Positions 50,278 through 60,635 are shown, numbered from the stretch's first letter. The stretch: DNA of 64,000 nt from Bacillus sp. (in: firmicutes) (GCA_021208645.1 JAJOJL010000144.1:1-64000), one strand, 5' to 3'. The notes: generated by a model from the sequence alone, not told the origin. A program made the numbers and translations.

Positions 50278-51344
50278 ACGGACACCTCTTCCTGCATGGA
50301 TATGATTTCATTAAAGACCTCTTCAACAGTTGGAATAACACCACCAGTTCTTCCATAAAAATGAACCGGCACCCTACCTTCCACTGCTAGACGTACGTCT
50401 TCCACCATTTGTCCACGGCTCATTTCTACCGTAAGGATCTTATCTAATTGACTGCAATAATTACCAATTGTTTCATATGGATATGGCCAGAGGGTAATTG
50501 GACGAATCAATCCTACCGCTACCCCTGCATCTCTCGCTCTGTCAATTGCACTTTTTACGATTCTGGCCATTGTTCCGTAGGCAACGATGGCATATTTCGC
50601 ATCATCCATAAAATACGTTTCTACTTTCACTTCATTTTCCCTAATTTGACTATATTTTAATTGCAGGCGATGATTTCTTTCCTCTAGTTTCACATCATTT
50701 AAGTCCAATGATGAGATCGTTTTGGGAGGACCATCACCAACCGTTCCTGTCGTAGCCCATGACTTATCGAAAGTTTGGGATTCCTTGTCTTCAATAACTG
50801 AAAAATCAACCGCCTCCATCATTTGTCCAAGCATTCCATCACCTAATATGATAACAGGCGTTCGGTATTCATCTGCCATACGAAAGGCTTCGCTTGTTAA
50901 GGTCACTATTTCCTGTAAGGTGCTAGGTGCTAAAACTGGAGTATAATAATCCCCATGTCCTCCACCCTTCGTTACTTGAAAGTAGTCAGATTGGGACGGT
51001 TGAATATTCCCTAATCCAGGACCTCCTCTTGCAATATTACAGATGACTGCAGGTAGCTCTGCTGCTGCTAAAAAAGATATTCCCTCCTGCTTCAAACTGA
51101 ATCCTGGACTCGATGATGATGTCATCACTCTCACACCTGCTGATGCTGCACCATAAACCATGTTAATGGCAGATACTTCACTTTCCGCTTGTAAAAATAG
51201 GCCACCTACTTCTGGCAATCGCTTTGCCATATAAGCTACCAATTCGCTTTGTGGAGTAATGGGATAACCAAAAAAATAGCTGCAGCCTGATTGAATTGCA
51301 GCTTCACCAATTACCTCATTCCCCTTCATTAATACTTTCCCCAT
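50274..51344 (-). CDS. korA: 2-oxoacid:ferredoxin oxidoreductase, alpha subunit
   Basis: The 356-residue alpha subunit begins at the ATG at 51344 (GGGGAG upstream) with [20 protein letters not shown]; the longer open frame overlaps the ferredoxin gene and is not needed. [33 protein letters not shown] and [17 protein letters not shown] are family signatures. It lacks a fused gamma domain, consistent with the separate korC gene. It sits between the ferredoxin and beta genes. Confidence 0.9.
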   Translation of the reverse strand: MGKVLMKGNEVIGEAAIQSGCSYFFGYPITPQSELVAYMAKRLPEVGGLFLQAESEVSAINMVYGAASAGVRVMTSSSSPGFSLKQEGISFLAAAELPAVICNIARGGPGLGNIQPSQSDYFQVTKGGGHGDYYTPVLAPSTLQEIVTLTSEAFRMADEYRTPVIILGDGMLGQMMEAVDFSVIEDKESQTFDKSWATTGTVGDGPPKTISSLDLNDVKLEERNHRLQLKYSQIRENEVKVETYFMDDAKYAIVAYGTMARIVKSAIDRARDAGVAVGLIRPITLWPYPYETIGNYCSQLDKILTVEMSRGQMVEDVRLAVEGRVPVHFYGRTGGVIPTVEEVFNEIISMQEEVSV

Positions 51345-51360
51345 AAAATAATCTCCCCTC

Positions 51361-51588
51361 TTAAGATGCTGCCTTTTTGTTTTTCTCTGGTCGATATACA
51401 CTAATGACTGCATCTGGACAAATTCTTGCACATGCAGCACAGCTGGTACATTTCTCTTGATCCCAAACTTCAGCAGGTCGATAACCCTTTTTATTCAACC
51501 TGTCTCCTAAGTTGATGATCTGCTGTGGACAAACGGTAATACATAGGCTACACCCTTTACAATGATCCTCATAAAACTGCACTCTCAT
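51361..51588 (-). CDS. korD: 2-oxoacid:ferredoxin oxidoreductase, delta (2[4Fe-4S]) subunit
   Basis: This 75-residue protein has two Cys-rich sites, CKGCSLCITVCP and CTSCAACARICP, each CxxCxxCxxxCP, so it should carry two [4Fe-4S] clusters and pass electrons from the TPP subunit to ferredoxin. Start ATG at 51588 (GGGGAAAAGC upstream). It is the first structural subunit gene behind the P-loop ATPase gene, separated by 12 bases. Confidence 0.88.
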   Translation of the reverse strand: MRVQFYEDHCKGCSLCITVCPQQIINLGDRLNKKGYRPAEVWDQEKCTSCAACARICPDAVISVYRPEKNKKAAS

Positions 51589-51600
51589 GCTTTTCCCCTC

Positions 51601-52288
51601 CTAAAGATTCCAAGGTGTCAGTAGTTTTCTCTCAAAAATTTCTATTTTCTTCAGATTGGGCTGAATTCCTTTTCTTTCCCAATCATTCCAAGCATCCATT
51701 GAAACAGCTGAAAAATGGAAGGGGATACTTAAATGCTGAGCAGCCTCCCTCGCCAATCTCTCCCCTTCTACTACACTATCTGGTTCAACAATTTCATCCC
51801 CTAAATGGGTATTGTTAATTATACCTGTGACCTTTAATCTTGATGCCTTTTCAACAGCTTCCACACAATCAAGAATACCTTGAAGACTGTTTACATATGG
51901 ACGGTTACTGTTAGCAACAAATAGAAAATCAAATTCTTCTCTAGCCTTTATTAAATGTGAAAACTGTCCTAATGCAAACGGCCCCGTCCTTATCTCCACC
52001 AACATCAATAATAATACTGCTATCTAAATTATTTAAAACTCCGTATACTTCTCCTGTGACAATAGGTAAATCTGCCTTTAGTAAATCCCCCTTAGGTGCT
52101 ATCAGTTCTACCCCTTTACTTATTAAGTGATTCTCATAATCTCTCGATCGAAAATAGGGATTGATAACATCTAGATCACATAAATAAACTGGCAGTTCTG
52201 TCTCAGTTCTTTTTACTGCCGCTAAGTGAATTGCTATTTCTGTTTTCCCACTGCCAAAATGACCGGTGGTAATAATTAAGTCTTTAAT
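51601..52288 (-). CDS. P-loop ATPase linked to kor genes, frame broken, ATT start
   Basis: The first frame begins after GAGGGGG at an ATT codon (52288); no ATG, GTG or TTG is available because a stop lies just upstream. It reads IKDLIITTGHFGSGKTEIA with a Walker A-like GHFGSGKT, then VYLCDLDVINPYFRSRDYE and SIIIDVGGDKDGA with a Walker B-type strand. An extra base near 51980-51985 shifts the frame; it continues FALGQFSHLI, LFVANSNRPYV and GIINNTHLGDE to 51601. The length of about 229 residues and the motif pattern fit CobQ/MinD-type ATPases. An assembly role for the oxidoreductase is inference from position only. The ATT start or a base error should be checked. Confidence 0.72.
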
Positions 52289-52316
52289 TCTAATTCCCCC
52301 TCTCTATCCAAACTTT

Positions 52317-52345
52317 ATTATAATCTATGTATGGAAACGCTTCCA
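52317..52345 (-). promoter_or_regulatory. cre-like operator and -10 box of the kor operon
   Basis: A 14-base perfect palindrome, TGGAAGCGTTTCCA on the minus strand (52345-52332), matches the CcpA cre consensus TGWAANCGNTNWCA at 12 of 14 positions. A perfect TATAAT lies at 52322-52317; the palindrome covers the -35 region at 17-base spacing. This predicts catabolite repression of the ATPase-kor(-fhs) operon. Confidence 0.6.
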
Positions 52346-52510
52346 CCCATTGCTAAATAACGTCATAAAAACGTTAAAATTTCACCGGAATTTGCTGAAT
52401 CTTCTTTTTTTATTATCATTTTAATGAAAAAAAGCTGTGTTTATTTTCACGAATATGATAAACCACAAATGCCTGCTGGTCATAATAAATTCTCAGCAGC
52501 ATTCGTGGGT

Positions 52511-52953
52511 TTATTTATGATAAAGGTTAATGTCATATTTATTCTTTAGTTCGTGGTATTGAGCAATTCGTTTAACCTCCAGAACCTCTGAATTCCAAAT
52601 ATCCGACGATCGATCAATAACATCCTCTTTAAGTTCCTCAAAGTCTTTCTCGGCCTTTTCAAATTTTTTTTGACTTTTGGTCAAAGAAATAAAAGCAAAA
52701 AAAACAAAGCGGCAATCCAAAAAACAATAATCATATCGGATAAAAGTAACGAAAGATAAGAAGAAACCTCTATAGACATTAGTTTTATTGCAATATAAAT
52801 GATCCCGCCAATAAGCACAGCAAGAAAAAGTAGGCCCCATTTCATCATTGTTTTCTCTGCTTTTTCTTCTTTCTGCTTTGCTTCAATTAGAGCTTCAATA
52901 ATTACTTCATGATACTCCCTTATTCCACTTTCATTAGATTGACCCATTTCCAT
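52511..52953 (-). CDS. ypbF: YpbF-family membrane protein, frame broken
   Basis: From the ATG at 52953 (AGGGGGG upstream) the protein has a charged N-terminal region, then two membrane helices (LLFLAVLIGGIIYIAIKLM and SDMIIVFWIAALFF). One T is missing in the T8 run (52697-52704); the other frame continues FAFISLTKSQKKFEKAEKD as an acidic coiled-coil-like C-terminus ending NKYDINLYHK. Joined length is about 148 residues. Function unknown. Position between ypbE and the inserted kor block fits ypbF. Confidence 0.75.
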
Positions 52954-53058
52954 CAATAACCCCCCTAACATAAATGCTTGTACATTATATGCAAGTTGGG
53001 CAAGATATACATCTTAAATTTCACTTATATTCCAATTCCATTAGTCCCTGTTCTATCA

Positions 53059-53387
53059 CTATATTCTCTCAATCCACAATGGGTAAGTGACAACAACAGT
53101 GACAAGAATAAAGAATAAAATTAACAATACCTTTACTAAGGGAAATCTAAATGTTTTCGTAGTCGTTTTTCTAATTCTACGTTTCTCAACACGTGAATTT
53201 TTTTCAGTTATTTTCTCCTTTGACTGATGGACCTGTTTACGTGATGGAAGGTTTAATACATCTACCTTTTGAGGATTATTGTCTGTTTCCGGTTGTAAAC
53301 TTTCCAATTCCTTTTTATTAACAATTTCATTGTCCTTAAACTTATTCCTCTGCTTTTTCCTTCGCTCCGGGGAGGGTACTTATTCAC
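53059..53387 (-). CDS. ypbE: YpbE-like protein, frame broken, LysM domain absent
   Basis: A GTG at 53387 with AAGGAG upstream gives MNKYPP; a one-base loss in the G4 run 53369-53372 (C4 on the coding strand) separates it from ERRKKQRNKFKDNEIVNKKE, which continues to VEKRRIRKTTTKTFRFPLV and one membrane helix (VLLILFFILVTVVVTYPLW). It ends shortly after the helix. The charged start plus single helix match the N-terminal part of B. subtilis YpbE, but the extracellular linker and LysM domain of that protein are missing. Either the gene is shorter here or another frame break hides the rest; I see no LysM downstream. Confidence 0.55.
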
Positions 53388-53440
53388 CAAAACATCTCCT
53401 TATATTAATAACAATTTTTAGCGCTAACAGAGCTATTTTA

Positions 53441-54034
53441 TTAAAGGGTTGATTCCTCATCTTTGTAGGTCAATAACTTAAAACGAATCCCTAGCCCTAA
53501 CAGCATATCAATTAACATATGACAAACTATAACCGTTAATAAATTTCCCGTTAAATAAAACAAGAAACCAAGATAAAAACTTAAAATTACTGTAAACGTA
53601 AATAAAAAGATATTTGATAAATATCGAAAGTGAATTAAAGCAAAAACAATGGATGCTGGAATAATTCCAAAACTGGATTGTAATAGACCACGAAACATAA
53701 TTTCCTCTGAAAATCCTACTACAAGAGAAATAAAGCCTATATGCAGGGGAGAGCGTTTCCTGAAAATTCTTTCATTTATCCCCCCATCGTCAAACCAACG
53801 GCTTGGGAGGACTTTTACGAGGACAACCTCAATAGCCACAACCAATAAAGCTGCCCCAATACCAATAAAGAGATGGTTCCAATTCCATGAAATGAGTGTA
53901 AACGGGAAAAACCAGCTACCAGTTATCACCCTGCTCCCGATAATGGCAAGTAACAGCATTAATAACTGAGTAAAGTATAGGTTTAACAATAATTCCTTGT
54001 CTGAGAGTTTTTTAATGAGTTCTGCTTGCTTCAC
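53441..54034 (-). CDS. ypbD: CPBP-family intramembrane protease YpbD
   Basis: The 197-residue membrane protein has about six helices and the motifs of CAAX protease and bacteriocin-processing (ABI/CPBP) enzymes: FSEEIMFRGLLQ (EExxxR), SIVFALIHFRYL (FxxxH) and the last HMLID. Substrate unknown. It starts five bases behind the recQ end. Position corresponds to ypbD. Confidence 0.87.
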   Translation of the reverse strand: MKQAELIKKLSDKELLLNLYFTQLLMLLLAIIGSRVITGSWFFPFTLISWNWNHLFIGIGAALLVVAIEVVLVKVLPSRWFDDGGINERIFRKRSPLHIGFISLVVGFSEEIMFRGLLQSSFGIIPASIVFALIHFRYLSNIFLFTFTVILSFYLGFLFYLTGNLLTVIVCHMLIDMLLGLGIRFKLLTYKDEESTL

Positions 54035-54038
54035 TTCT

Positions 54039-55569
54039 TCACAGCCCCCGATGATTCGGCAGTAATAATTCCTTTAGTTCCATCTGCCAAGATGTGTAAT
54101 TTGTTTTTGGTTGTTCCTCTGTCATTTTAGGTATATCTTCTAAAGTGAGACCACAACTTGTGCAGCATCTCTCAATGTTATTTTGTATGTTCTCTCCAAA
54201 ATAACGAAGGATTTCCCGTCTAATACATTCGTTATTATTTAGCATTTTTTTCTAATTGTTTAAAGCGTATTTCTTTTTCCCGTTTCCTTGATTGAAAGTG
54301 ATTATTAAGGCTTTCCAATAAATCATGTGCCTTCTCTAATGTTACATTGCCATGATCATCCATGGCATTAAATTTTCTCAAATAGTACATAAACATTTTC
54401 CACTTCGTTTCATCTATTTGAAAATAGGACTGCAATCTATTTAAATCACTTAATGAAGGTCGTGGTAATTGATAAAAAAGATCTAACCAGACCTTTACCT
54501 CGTTTACATTGGGAAACTCTCTGTTAATAAATGACAATGGAGTAAAATGATCTTCTTTTGTGAAAAATATCATGGCACTACTAGTATTCCCATCTCTTCC
54601 TGCCCGTCCAATTTCCTGAACATACTGTTCCATGGCCAAAGGAATATGCATATGAATGACTGTTCGAACATTTTCTTTATTAATTCCCATACCAAAGGCA
54701 TTTGTAGCGCATATATAATTAATTTCATTATTTATAAATTGGTGCTGTATAAGGACCCTGTCTTCCTTGGACATACCCCCGTGATAATAAACGGTATCCT
54801 GGCCATTCATTTTCATCTTTTCAGCCAACATCTCCGCTTCATTTCTTGTGGAAGTATAAATTATTGCTGGAGAATTTATTTTGTTTATATAATGAAAAAA
54901 CAATTGTTCCTTCTCTAGACTACTAGACGCTTCTACCTTGAAAAGTTTAATTTCATCTCTGTTAACTGATGAACGGTGGACTGCAGGATTAGTTAACCCT
55001 AAGGAATGTATTATATCTTCCTCCACTTCCTTTGTAGCAGTAGCCGTTAAAGCTATACACCTAGGATTGTTGAGTTTTCCCCTCACCTCTTTGAGCCGTA
55101 AATAATCAGTTCTAAATTCATGTCCCCATTGAGAAATACAATGGGCTTCATCAACAACAAACAAACTGACTGTCATCAGTGTTAAGCGTTGCATCACATA
55201 TTCATTCATTAGCATTTCGGGGGAAATAAACAACATGGTCTCATTGCTTAAATTTTGTAGTATTTCTTTCCTTTCATTCACGGGCAGCATACTATTCAAT
55301 TGCTTAATTTGTTTATCACCTTTAGCTCGCAGTTGGTGAACTTGATCCTCCATTAAAGATAAGAGTGGAGACACGACTATTGTAATGCCATTTATCAATT
55401 TTGCCGGGAAATAGTAACATAGTGTTTTTCCTGCTCCTGTAGGAAGGATGGCTAATACATCTCTTCCATCTAAAACCGATTCAATAATCTCCCTCTGCCC
55501 CTGTCGAAACCCATCATACCCAAAGATTTCTTTTAATTGTTTTGTTAAATTATCCATCCATTTTTCCAT
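54039..55569 (-). CDS. recQ: RecQ-type ATP-dependent DNA helicase, frame broken
   Basis: RecQ is a 3'-5' helicase of DNA repair. The helicase motifs are LAILPTGAGKTLCYYFPAK (I), VDEAHCISQWGHEFRTDY (II, DEAH), ALTATATKEV (III), and MGINKENVRTVIHMHIP with QEIGRAGRDG (V, VI). An extra A in A7 (54245-54251) after FKQLEK ends the frame; the next frame continues MLNNNECIRREILRYF and ERCCTSCG, the zinc-binding part. Joined length is about 510 residues. It overlaps ypbB by 20 bases. Confidence 0.92.
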
Positions 55570-56617
55570 TCCTTATCTTTGTTAGGGCTAATCGTATTTG
55601 AAAATAGTTATAGTCAGGTAGTTCGTCCTTGATCCTCTTTAATTTTTTTGTATTTAATTCCTTTGCTACTTTTAGTATTTCTTCAATACCTTTTTCTTCG
55701 ATGAATAAAGTATAGGCGAAATCAGACTCATATAAAGCCAATTCCACCAAATGGTCTTCAATCGTACTCTTCTTTAATGATCTAATTCTCATAATCTGCT
55801 CCATTGATTTCCCAGACCTAAGTAACAAATTAGTCTCTCGTGCAGATTTCGTTACAAATTGGTGCTCATTAAGGTCATTAATAAATGTATGTACGATAGA
55901 ATAGGCGTCAGGGTCATTTTTTACCTTATCAAATATTTTGTGAATGATTGAATGAAAATATAGTTTTGTCAGGAGCGGATCCTGCTGGAAATCTACAGAG
56001 AGTTGTGCATAGGTTTTACCGCTCCTTGGAAACCCACTTAAACGTTTCACGAATAAATTGCTCTCCCGATCGTCCAATTGCAATAAAAGGGCATGCAGAT
56101 TTTCAAAAAGTAAGGAACTTACTAATCTATAGTTATTTCCGAACTCACGAAATAACTGTTTTACCCATTTCTGCGTGCTTATCTCATAGCTTACTGGAAG
56201 GAATTGCTTATTTTTATAATTTAAATTAGATAAGCTTTGTACCGTGAGGGAAAGGCGGTCCCACAATATGGGAGCGGATCCATTCCATTCATACTTTCCA
56301 CCGTTATAACCTTTCGGTAGATGATAAACTTGATTTAATTCATGAAGTTTACTTTGTCCTTTACTAGTAAGTTGTACGACATCTTCATTAACCTTTGTTA
56401 TTAAACCTGCTACTTCCATTTCTCTAATAGCTTCATTAAAACCTGATCTTGTTATATCTTTAAGGCTGCATACAAATTGGGAACATTTAAATAAATAAGC
56501 ATCTTGAATGGTTTGTGAAGATCGTTTTCCCTTTAACAGATGATAGATCCCACCCGTTGTCCTCTGACCTGATATTAATTGTATTAAAGTTAATAAAAGC
56601 CATTGGAAGCACCCCAT
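55550..56617 (-). CDS. ypbB: YpbB, helix-turn-helix protein
   Basis: The protein is about 355 residues from the ATG at 56617 (AAGGAG upstream), beginning MGCFQWLLLTLIQLISGQRT. It has a winged-helix-like N-terminal part and a C-terminal RQC/HRDC-like helix-turn-helix, RSGKSMEQIMRIRSLKKSTI, that resembles domains found in RecQ helicases. It is always upstream of recQ in Bacillus and likely works with it; exact role unknown. The gene end overlaps the recQ start. Confidence 0.85.
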   Translation of the reverse strand: MGCFQWLLLTLIQLISGQRTTGGIYHLLKGKRSSQTIQDAYLFKCSQFVCSLKDITRSGFNEAIREMEVAGLITKVNEDVVQLTSKGQSKLHELNQVYHLPKGYNGGKYEWNGSAPILWDRLSLTVQSLSNLNYKNKQFLPVSYEISTQKWVKQLFREFGNNYRLVSSLLFENLHALLLQLDDRESNLFVKRLSGFPRSGKTYAQLSVDFQQDPLLTKLYFHSIIHKIFDKVKNDPDAYSIVHTFINDLNEHQFVTKSARETNLLLRSGKSMEQIMRIRSLKKSTIEDHLVELALYESDFAYTLFIEEKGIEEILKVAKELNTKKLKRIKDELPDYNYFQIRLALTKIRNGKMDG

Positions 56618-56903
56618 CTGAAAACTCTCCTTTTTTCGACAAACCATTTAATTTAATTATAAGTGAACACTCCTTTTCTATCTAGTAATATAACAGAATC
56701 ATATAATGAAGGAGAATACCTTATTAAGATGCAATACTCATTAAGAAGCATTTGGTTACGCTAAAGCCATAAGGCGAGGAGTACAACCATATTCTTTAGG
56801 TAAACAGTGACCTATAATAAACACAACAGGAGCAATGTTTATTTTTGGGAGAGACTATTTTTTATATTGAAATATGACATGGGAACAATTACAATAAAAT
56901 AGA

Positions 56904-56933
56904 AAGAACATTCTTCACAAAAGAAACGTTCTT
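56904..56933 (+). promoter_or_regulatory. Tandem AAGAA/TTCTT palindromes upstream of fer
   Basis: AAGAACATTCTT (56904-56915) and AAGAAACGTTCTT (56921-56933) are centred 17 bases apart, and AAGAAC/GTTCTT also form an outer inverted repeat. They lie about 75 bases before fer. No regulator is assigned. The rest of 56650-57000 contains no gene I can support. Confidence 0.3.
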
Positions 56934-56986
56934 GGCTAAACCCCTTTTCGTATAAAAATAGAGAGAAAATGGGATTCTATACTTAA

Positions 56987-57256
<270 letters not shown>

Positions 57257-57263
57257 ATATTTT

Positions 57264-57288
57264 AAACCACCGACTTGTCGGTGGTTTT
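57264..57288. terminator. Terminator after fer
   Basis: AAACCACCGA and TCGGTGGTTT form a ten-base stem with a CTTG loop, followed by TTCTCTTTC on the plus strand. It also lies at the end of the convergent Crp/Fnr gene. Confidence 0.8.
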
Positions 57289-57307
57289 CTCTTTCATCAA
57301 GGGGCAT

Positions 57308-57954
57308 TTATTGAGCAAAATCCTTCTTCAAAATAATTCTATCTTTCTTAACTTCGACCCAGCCTTCCTTTTCCCACTTTTTCAACTGCCTGCTTACTGT
57401 TTCCCTTGTCGAGCCAATAATATTGCCAATTTCCTGATGTGTAAGTCTCACTGTCTTTCCTTGAGCCTCCTGTAAATGGGCCATTGCACCTACCAATCTC
57501 GATTCTACATTTAGAGAAAGTATTTCATTTAATTTTTTCTGAAGATAGGAAATCTTTTTATTCATTACTTGAATAATCCGATACGACAGTTCAGGGTTAT
57601 TTTTTAATGAGTCTTTCAAACCCGTCAATAGGAATGGCAAGTACTGTAACCTCTTTTTTTTGCCTTTGCTGTACCAGGGTAAGGTGACTGATCAAAAAAT
57701 CCAGTATGAGGGAAGATCTCTCCTTCACCTAAGACATTTATTAGACTTTCTTCCCCTGTCTCAGTTAGTTTACTAATCAAGATCGTTCCTTCACCTAAAA
57801 TATATATGTGGCTTCTTTGATCTCCTTCCCAAAACAATATTTCTTTGTCTTTTAATGATTTAACTCTACTTATCTGAATAATAAGGTCAATTTCCTTTTC
57901 TTCTAAGCCCTCAAAAAAGGACATCTCTTCTAAATGCCTTCTCCACCTTTTCAC
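57308..57954 (-). CDS. Crp/Fnr-family transcriptional regulator, frame broken
   Basis: The N-terminal cyclic-nucleotide-binding-like domain is seen in FEGLEEKEIDLIIQISRVK and ILGEGTILISKLTETGEES. An extra A in A8 (57654-57661) after GTAKAKK breaks the frame; the rest continues EVTVLAIPFLLTGLKD, a dimerisation helix, and the HTH VRLTHQEIGNIIGSTRETVS near the C-terminus. The GTG at 57954 has GGGGGAG upstream. No CxxC set of an Fnr [4Fe-4S] centre is present, so it is not an oxygen-sensing Fnr by sequence. About 214 residues. Its target and effector are unknown. Confidence 0.82.
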
Positions 57955-57974
57955 ATCATACTCCCCCATTCCCA

Positions 57975-58715
57975 CTATGTAAAAACGTTCACAACCTTAT
58001 CCAAATTATCGTAATTAATTTTTTTTGAAACAGTTTTTCTTTCAACACCTTCTATGTGCTTTAGCATACTTTTATATGCTCTAGTTGAATCCTGGCCCTT
58101 AATAGCATTGAAAATTGCCACATGTTCCTCATACAGCTGTTCCATTTTCCTGTGATCCGAATAAAGAAAGAAATAACGTGCTTCCTTCATGGATTCCTTT
58201 ACTGTTTCCGAAATCGTTTCCATTAGCCGATAAAGCATTTCATTCTTTGTGGCCTTAACTATTGCCATGTGAAATTCCATATCTGCTTTTTCACCTAATT
58301 CCCCATTACCTTCAGCCCGTTTCATCTCACTTAAAATGTTTTCCAGGATAGTTAAATCTTCGTCTGTCCTATTCATGGCGGCAAGGGAAGCTGCTCCTGT
58401 TTCATTTAGTCTTCTAACTTCAAATAAATTACGTAAATCTTTCTCTATCATAACTTTTGGGATAAGTTGCTTGGACAAGTCTACATCTGTTTTTTTTACG
58501 AATGTCCCCTCTCCTTGCTTAATCTCAATTAATCCCATAGCCTTCAATGCACTTAAAGCTTCTCGCACTGCCGACCTTCCCACATTAAAGTCTTCTGCTA
58601 ATTGCTGAACGGAAGCAAGCCTATCACCTGGCTGAAACTCTCCATTCTTTATCATTTCTGTAAGCTGTTCTGCAATTATTTCATATATTTTTTGGGGTTT
58701 TACACTTTTAATCAA
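57975..58715 (-). CDS. GntR-family (FadR subfamily) regulator
   Basis: The winged helix is classic GntR: YEIIAEQLTEMIKNGEFQPG, followed by VQQLAEDFNVGRSAVREALS and GLIEIKQGEGTFV. The C-terminal FCD domain (about 95-225) has RRLNETGAASLAA, with metal-binding histidines in FHMAIVKATKN. This subfamily responds to small carboxylates, for example lactate or gluconate. The TTG at 58715 has AAGGAG eight bases upstream, which fits better than the ATG at 58757. About 246 residues. It is divergent from serA, and no target is evident. Confidence 0.87.
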   Translation of the reverse strand: MIKSVKPQKIYEIIAEQLTEMIKNGEFQPGDRLASVQQLAEDFNVGRSAVREALSALKAMGLIEIKQGEGTFVKKTDVDLSKQLIPKVMIEKDLRNLFEVRRLNETGAASLAAMNRTDEDLTILENILSEMKRAEGNGELGEKADMEFHMAIVKATKNEMLYRLMETISETVKESMKEARYFFLYSDHRKMEQLYEEHVAIFNAIKGQDSTRAYKSMLKHIEGVERKTVSKKINYDNLDKVVNVFT

Positions 58716-58971
58716 CCCGTGCACTCCTTTCTCTATCGTGCAGAAATACGAGTTCATTTCTTGATATGCTACGGTTTATAAAAACATAAATATTATACCA
58801 TATAATACATTTTAAAGGGGATTCAACAATAATCAATCGGTAACTCTTTTATCGAAGATGATAAAATATTTTATCAAAAATTTAAATTATATAACAAAAA
58901 TAACTGTGAAAATTCTGACTTTGTGCTAATATAGGACTATTATAAATATTTCTGATTTAGGGGGACTCGAA

Positions 58972-60586
58972 GTGAACTGTTAAAGAAAAATTGAATACAA
59001 ACAGCAAATTGTACACTATTTTGGTTTCAGACCAAATGAATAAAGAAGGACTAAAGGATATGGTTGAGAATCCTTTGACTAATGTAGTTTTTGAAAATAT
59101 TGATGAAACACAGGTTTCTTTGGCTACCATTGACGCTTTACTTATTCGCAGTGCTACCACAGTAACAGAAGATCATATCAAAAGAATGCCTCAATTAAAG
59201 ATTATTGGTCGCGCTGGTGTTGGAGTGGATAATATTAACTTGGAAGCTGCAACAAAGCAGGGGATTGTTGTAGTCAACGCACCCGATGGAAATACCATTT
59301 CTACAGCAGAACATACTTTTGCTATGATGATATCTCTATTAAGAAAAATCCCTCAAGCGAACGAATCCATGAAAAATGGTTATTGGGAGCGAAAGTCGTT
59401 CCAAGGGGCAGAACTATATGGTAAAACACTAGGAATCATAGGTTTTGGCAGGATTGGTGGAGAATTGGCTCAGCGCGCGAAGGCATTTCAAATGAATGTA
59501 TTAGTGTATGATCCGTATTTAACAAAGGAACGTGCAGACAAACACCGAGTTACTTCCGTTTCCTTTGATACTATTCTGAAGGATAGTGACATTATTACTG
59601 TGCATACCCCTTTAACAAAAGAAACAAAGGGGTTAATTAACAAAGAAACACTGGCATTAACGAAAAGAGGCGTATATATCATAAATTGTGCTCGAGGTGG
59701 AATTATAGACGAATCAGCCTTGGTAGAGGCCATAGAATCAAAACATGTTGCAGGAGCGGCCATTGATGTTTTTGAGAATGAACCTGCAACCAACCATCCT
59801 TAACAGCATTACCAGAAGTAATTACCACACCCCATATTGCTGCCTCTACAGCGGAGGCTCAAAAAAAATGTTGCTGAACAGGTAGCAACAGAAGTATTAC
59901 AGTTTCTAGAAGGTGAGCCAGCTATACACGCATTGAATTTACCTTACTTAAATAAAGATATTTATAATAAATGGGCACCCATTCATAAACTGACTAAAAC
60001 AATGGGAGAAATAGCAACACAATTGATGCAGCAACCAGTAAAAAGGGTTAACTTAGCCTATACAGGAGAAATTACTAACCAGGATACTAGTATATTTAAT
60101 CGCAGCTTTTTAGTAGGTTTTTTCACTCATCGTATTGACAGTTACGTAAATGAAGTTAACGCCCCTCATATTGCCAAGGAAAGGGGCATACAAGTAGGAC
60201 AACTACATGGCGATGATTCAAAAGGTTACTCTAACTTAATTCAAGCAATCGTTGAAGGAGAAACAAAAACATTACAACTTTACGGTACGTACCATAAAGA
60301 ATTCGGTGCAAGGATTATTCAACTAAATGATTTTCAAATAGACTTTCAGCCTAGTAAACACAATTTATTTGTACAACATTTTGACCAACCTGGAGTAATT
60401 GGAAAAGTTGGAAACCTTTTAGGTGATCATGGAGTAAATATTGCAACGATGCAGGTTGGAAGGAAACAAGAAGGTGGAAAAGCGATTATGCTCCTTGGAA
60501 TTGACAAAGCTTGTCATAAAGGAGTAATCGAAGCTTTACAAGAAATTACGGAAATTGAATCTGTAAGTTCATTAGAGTTAACCTAA
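58972..60586 (+). CDS. serA: D-3-phosphoglycerate dehydrogenase, frame broken
   Basis: SerA oxidises 3-phosphoglycerate in serine synthesis. The NAD domain [19 protein letters not shown] is intact, as are [15 protein letters not shown] and [20 protein letters not shown] is missing after ATNHP (near 59798-59803), and an extra A in A8 (59861-59868) restores the frame, so about 20 codons including the catalytic His ([13 protein letters not shown]) are out of frame. The rest carries the ASB domain and a C-terminal ACT domain ([19 protein letters not shown]) that binds serine. I take the GTG at 58972 (AGGGGG upstream) with one further indel near 58975 as the start; the TTG at 58991 is the in-frame alternative. 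Confidence 0.88.
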
Positions 60587-60635
60587 AATGTATATTTGAA
60601 ATACCTATTATCTATAAGAATAGTCCAACGATAAA

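Noticed and set aside
58800..58970. Operator or riboswitch before serA
   Set aside because: The region is AT-rich, but I saw no conserved riboswitch core or clear palindrome, and the -35/-10 matches are weak.
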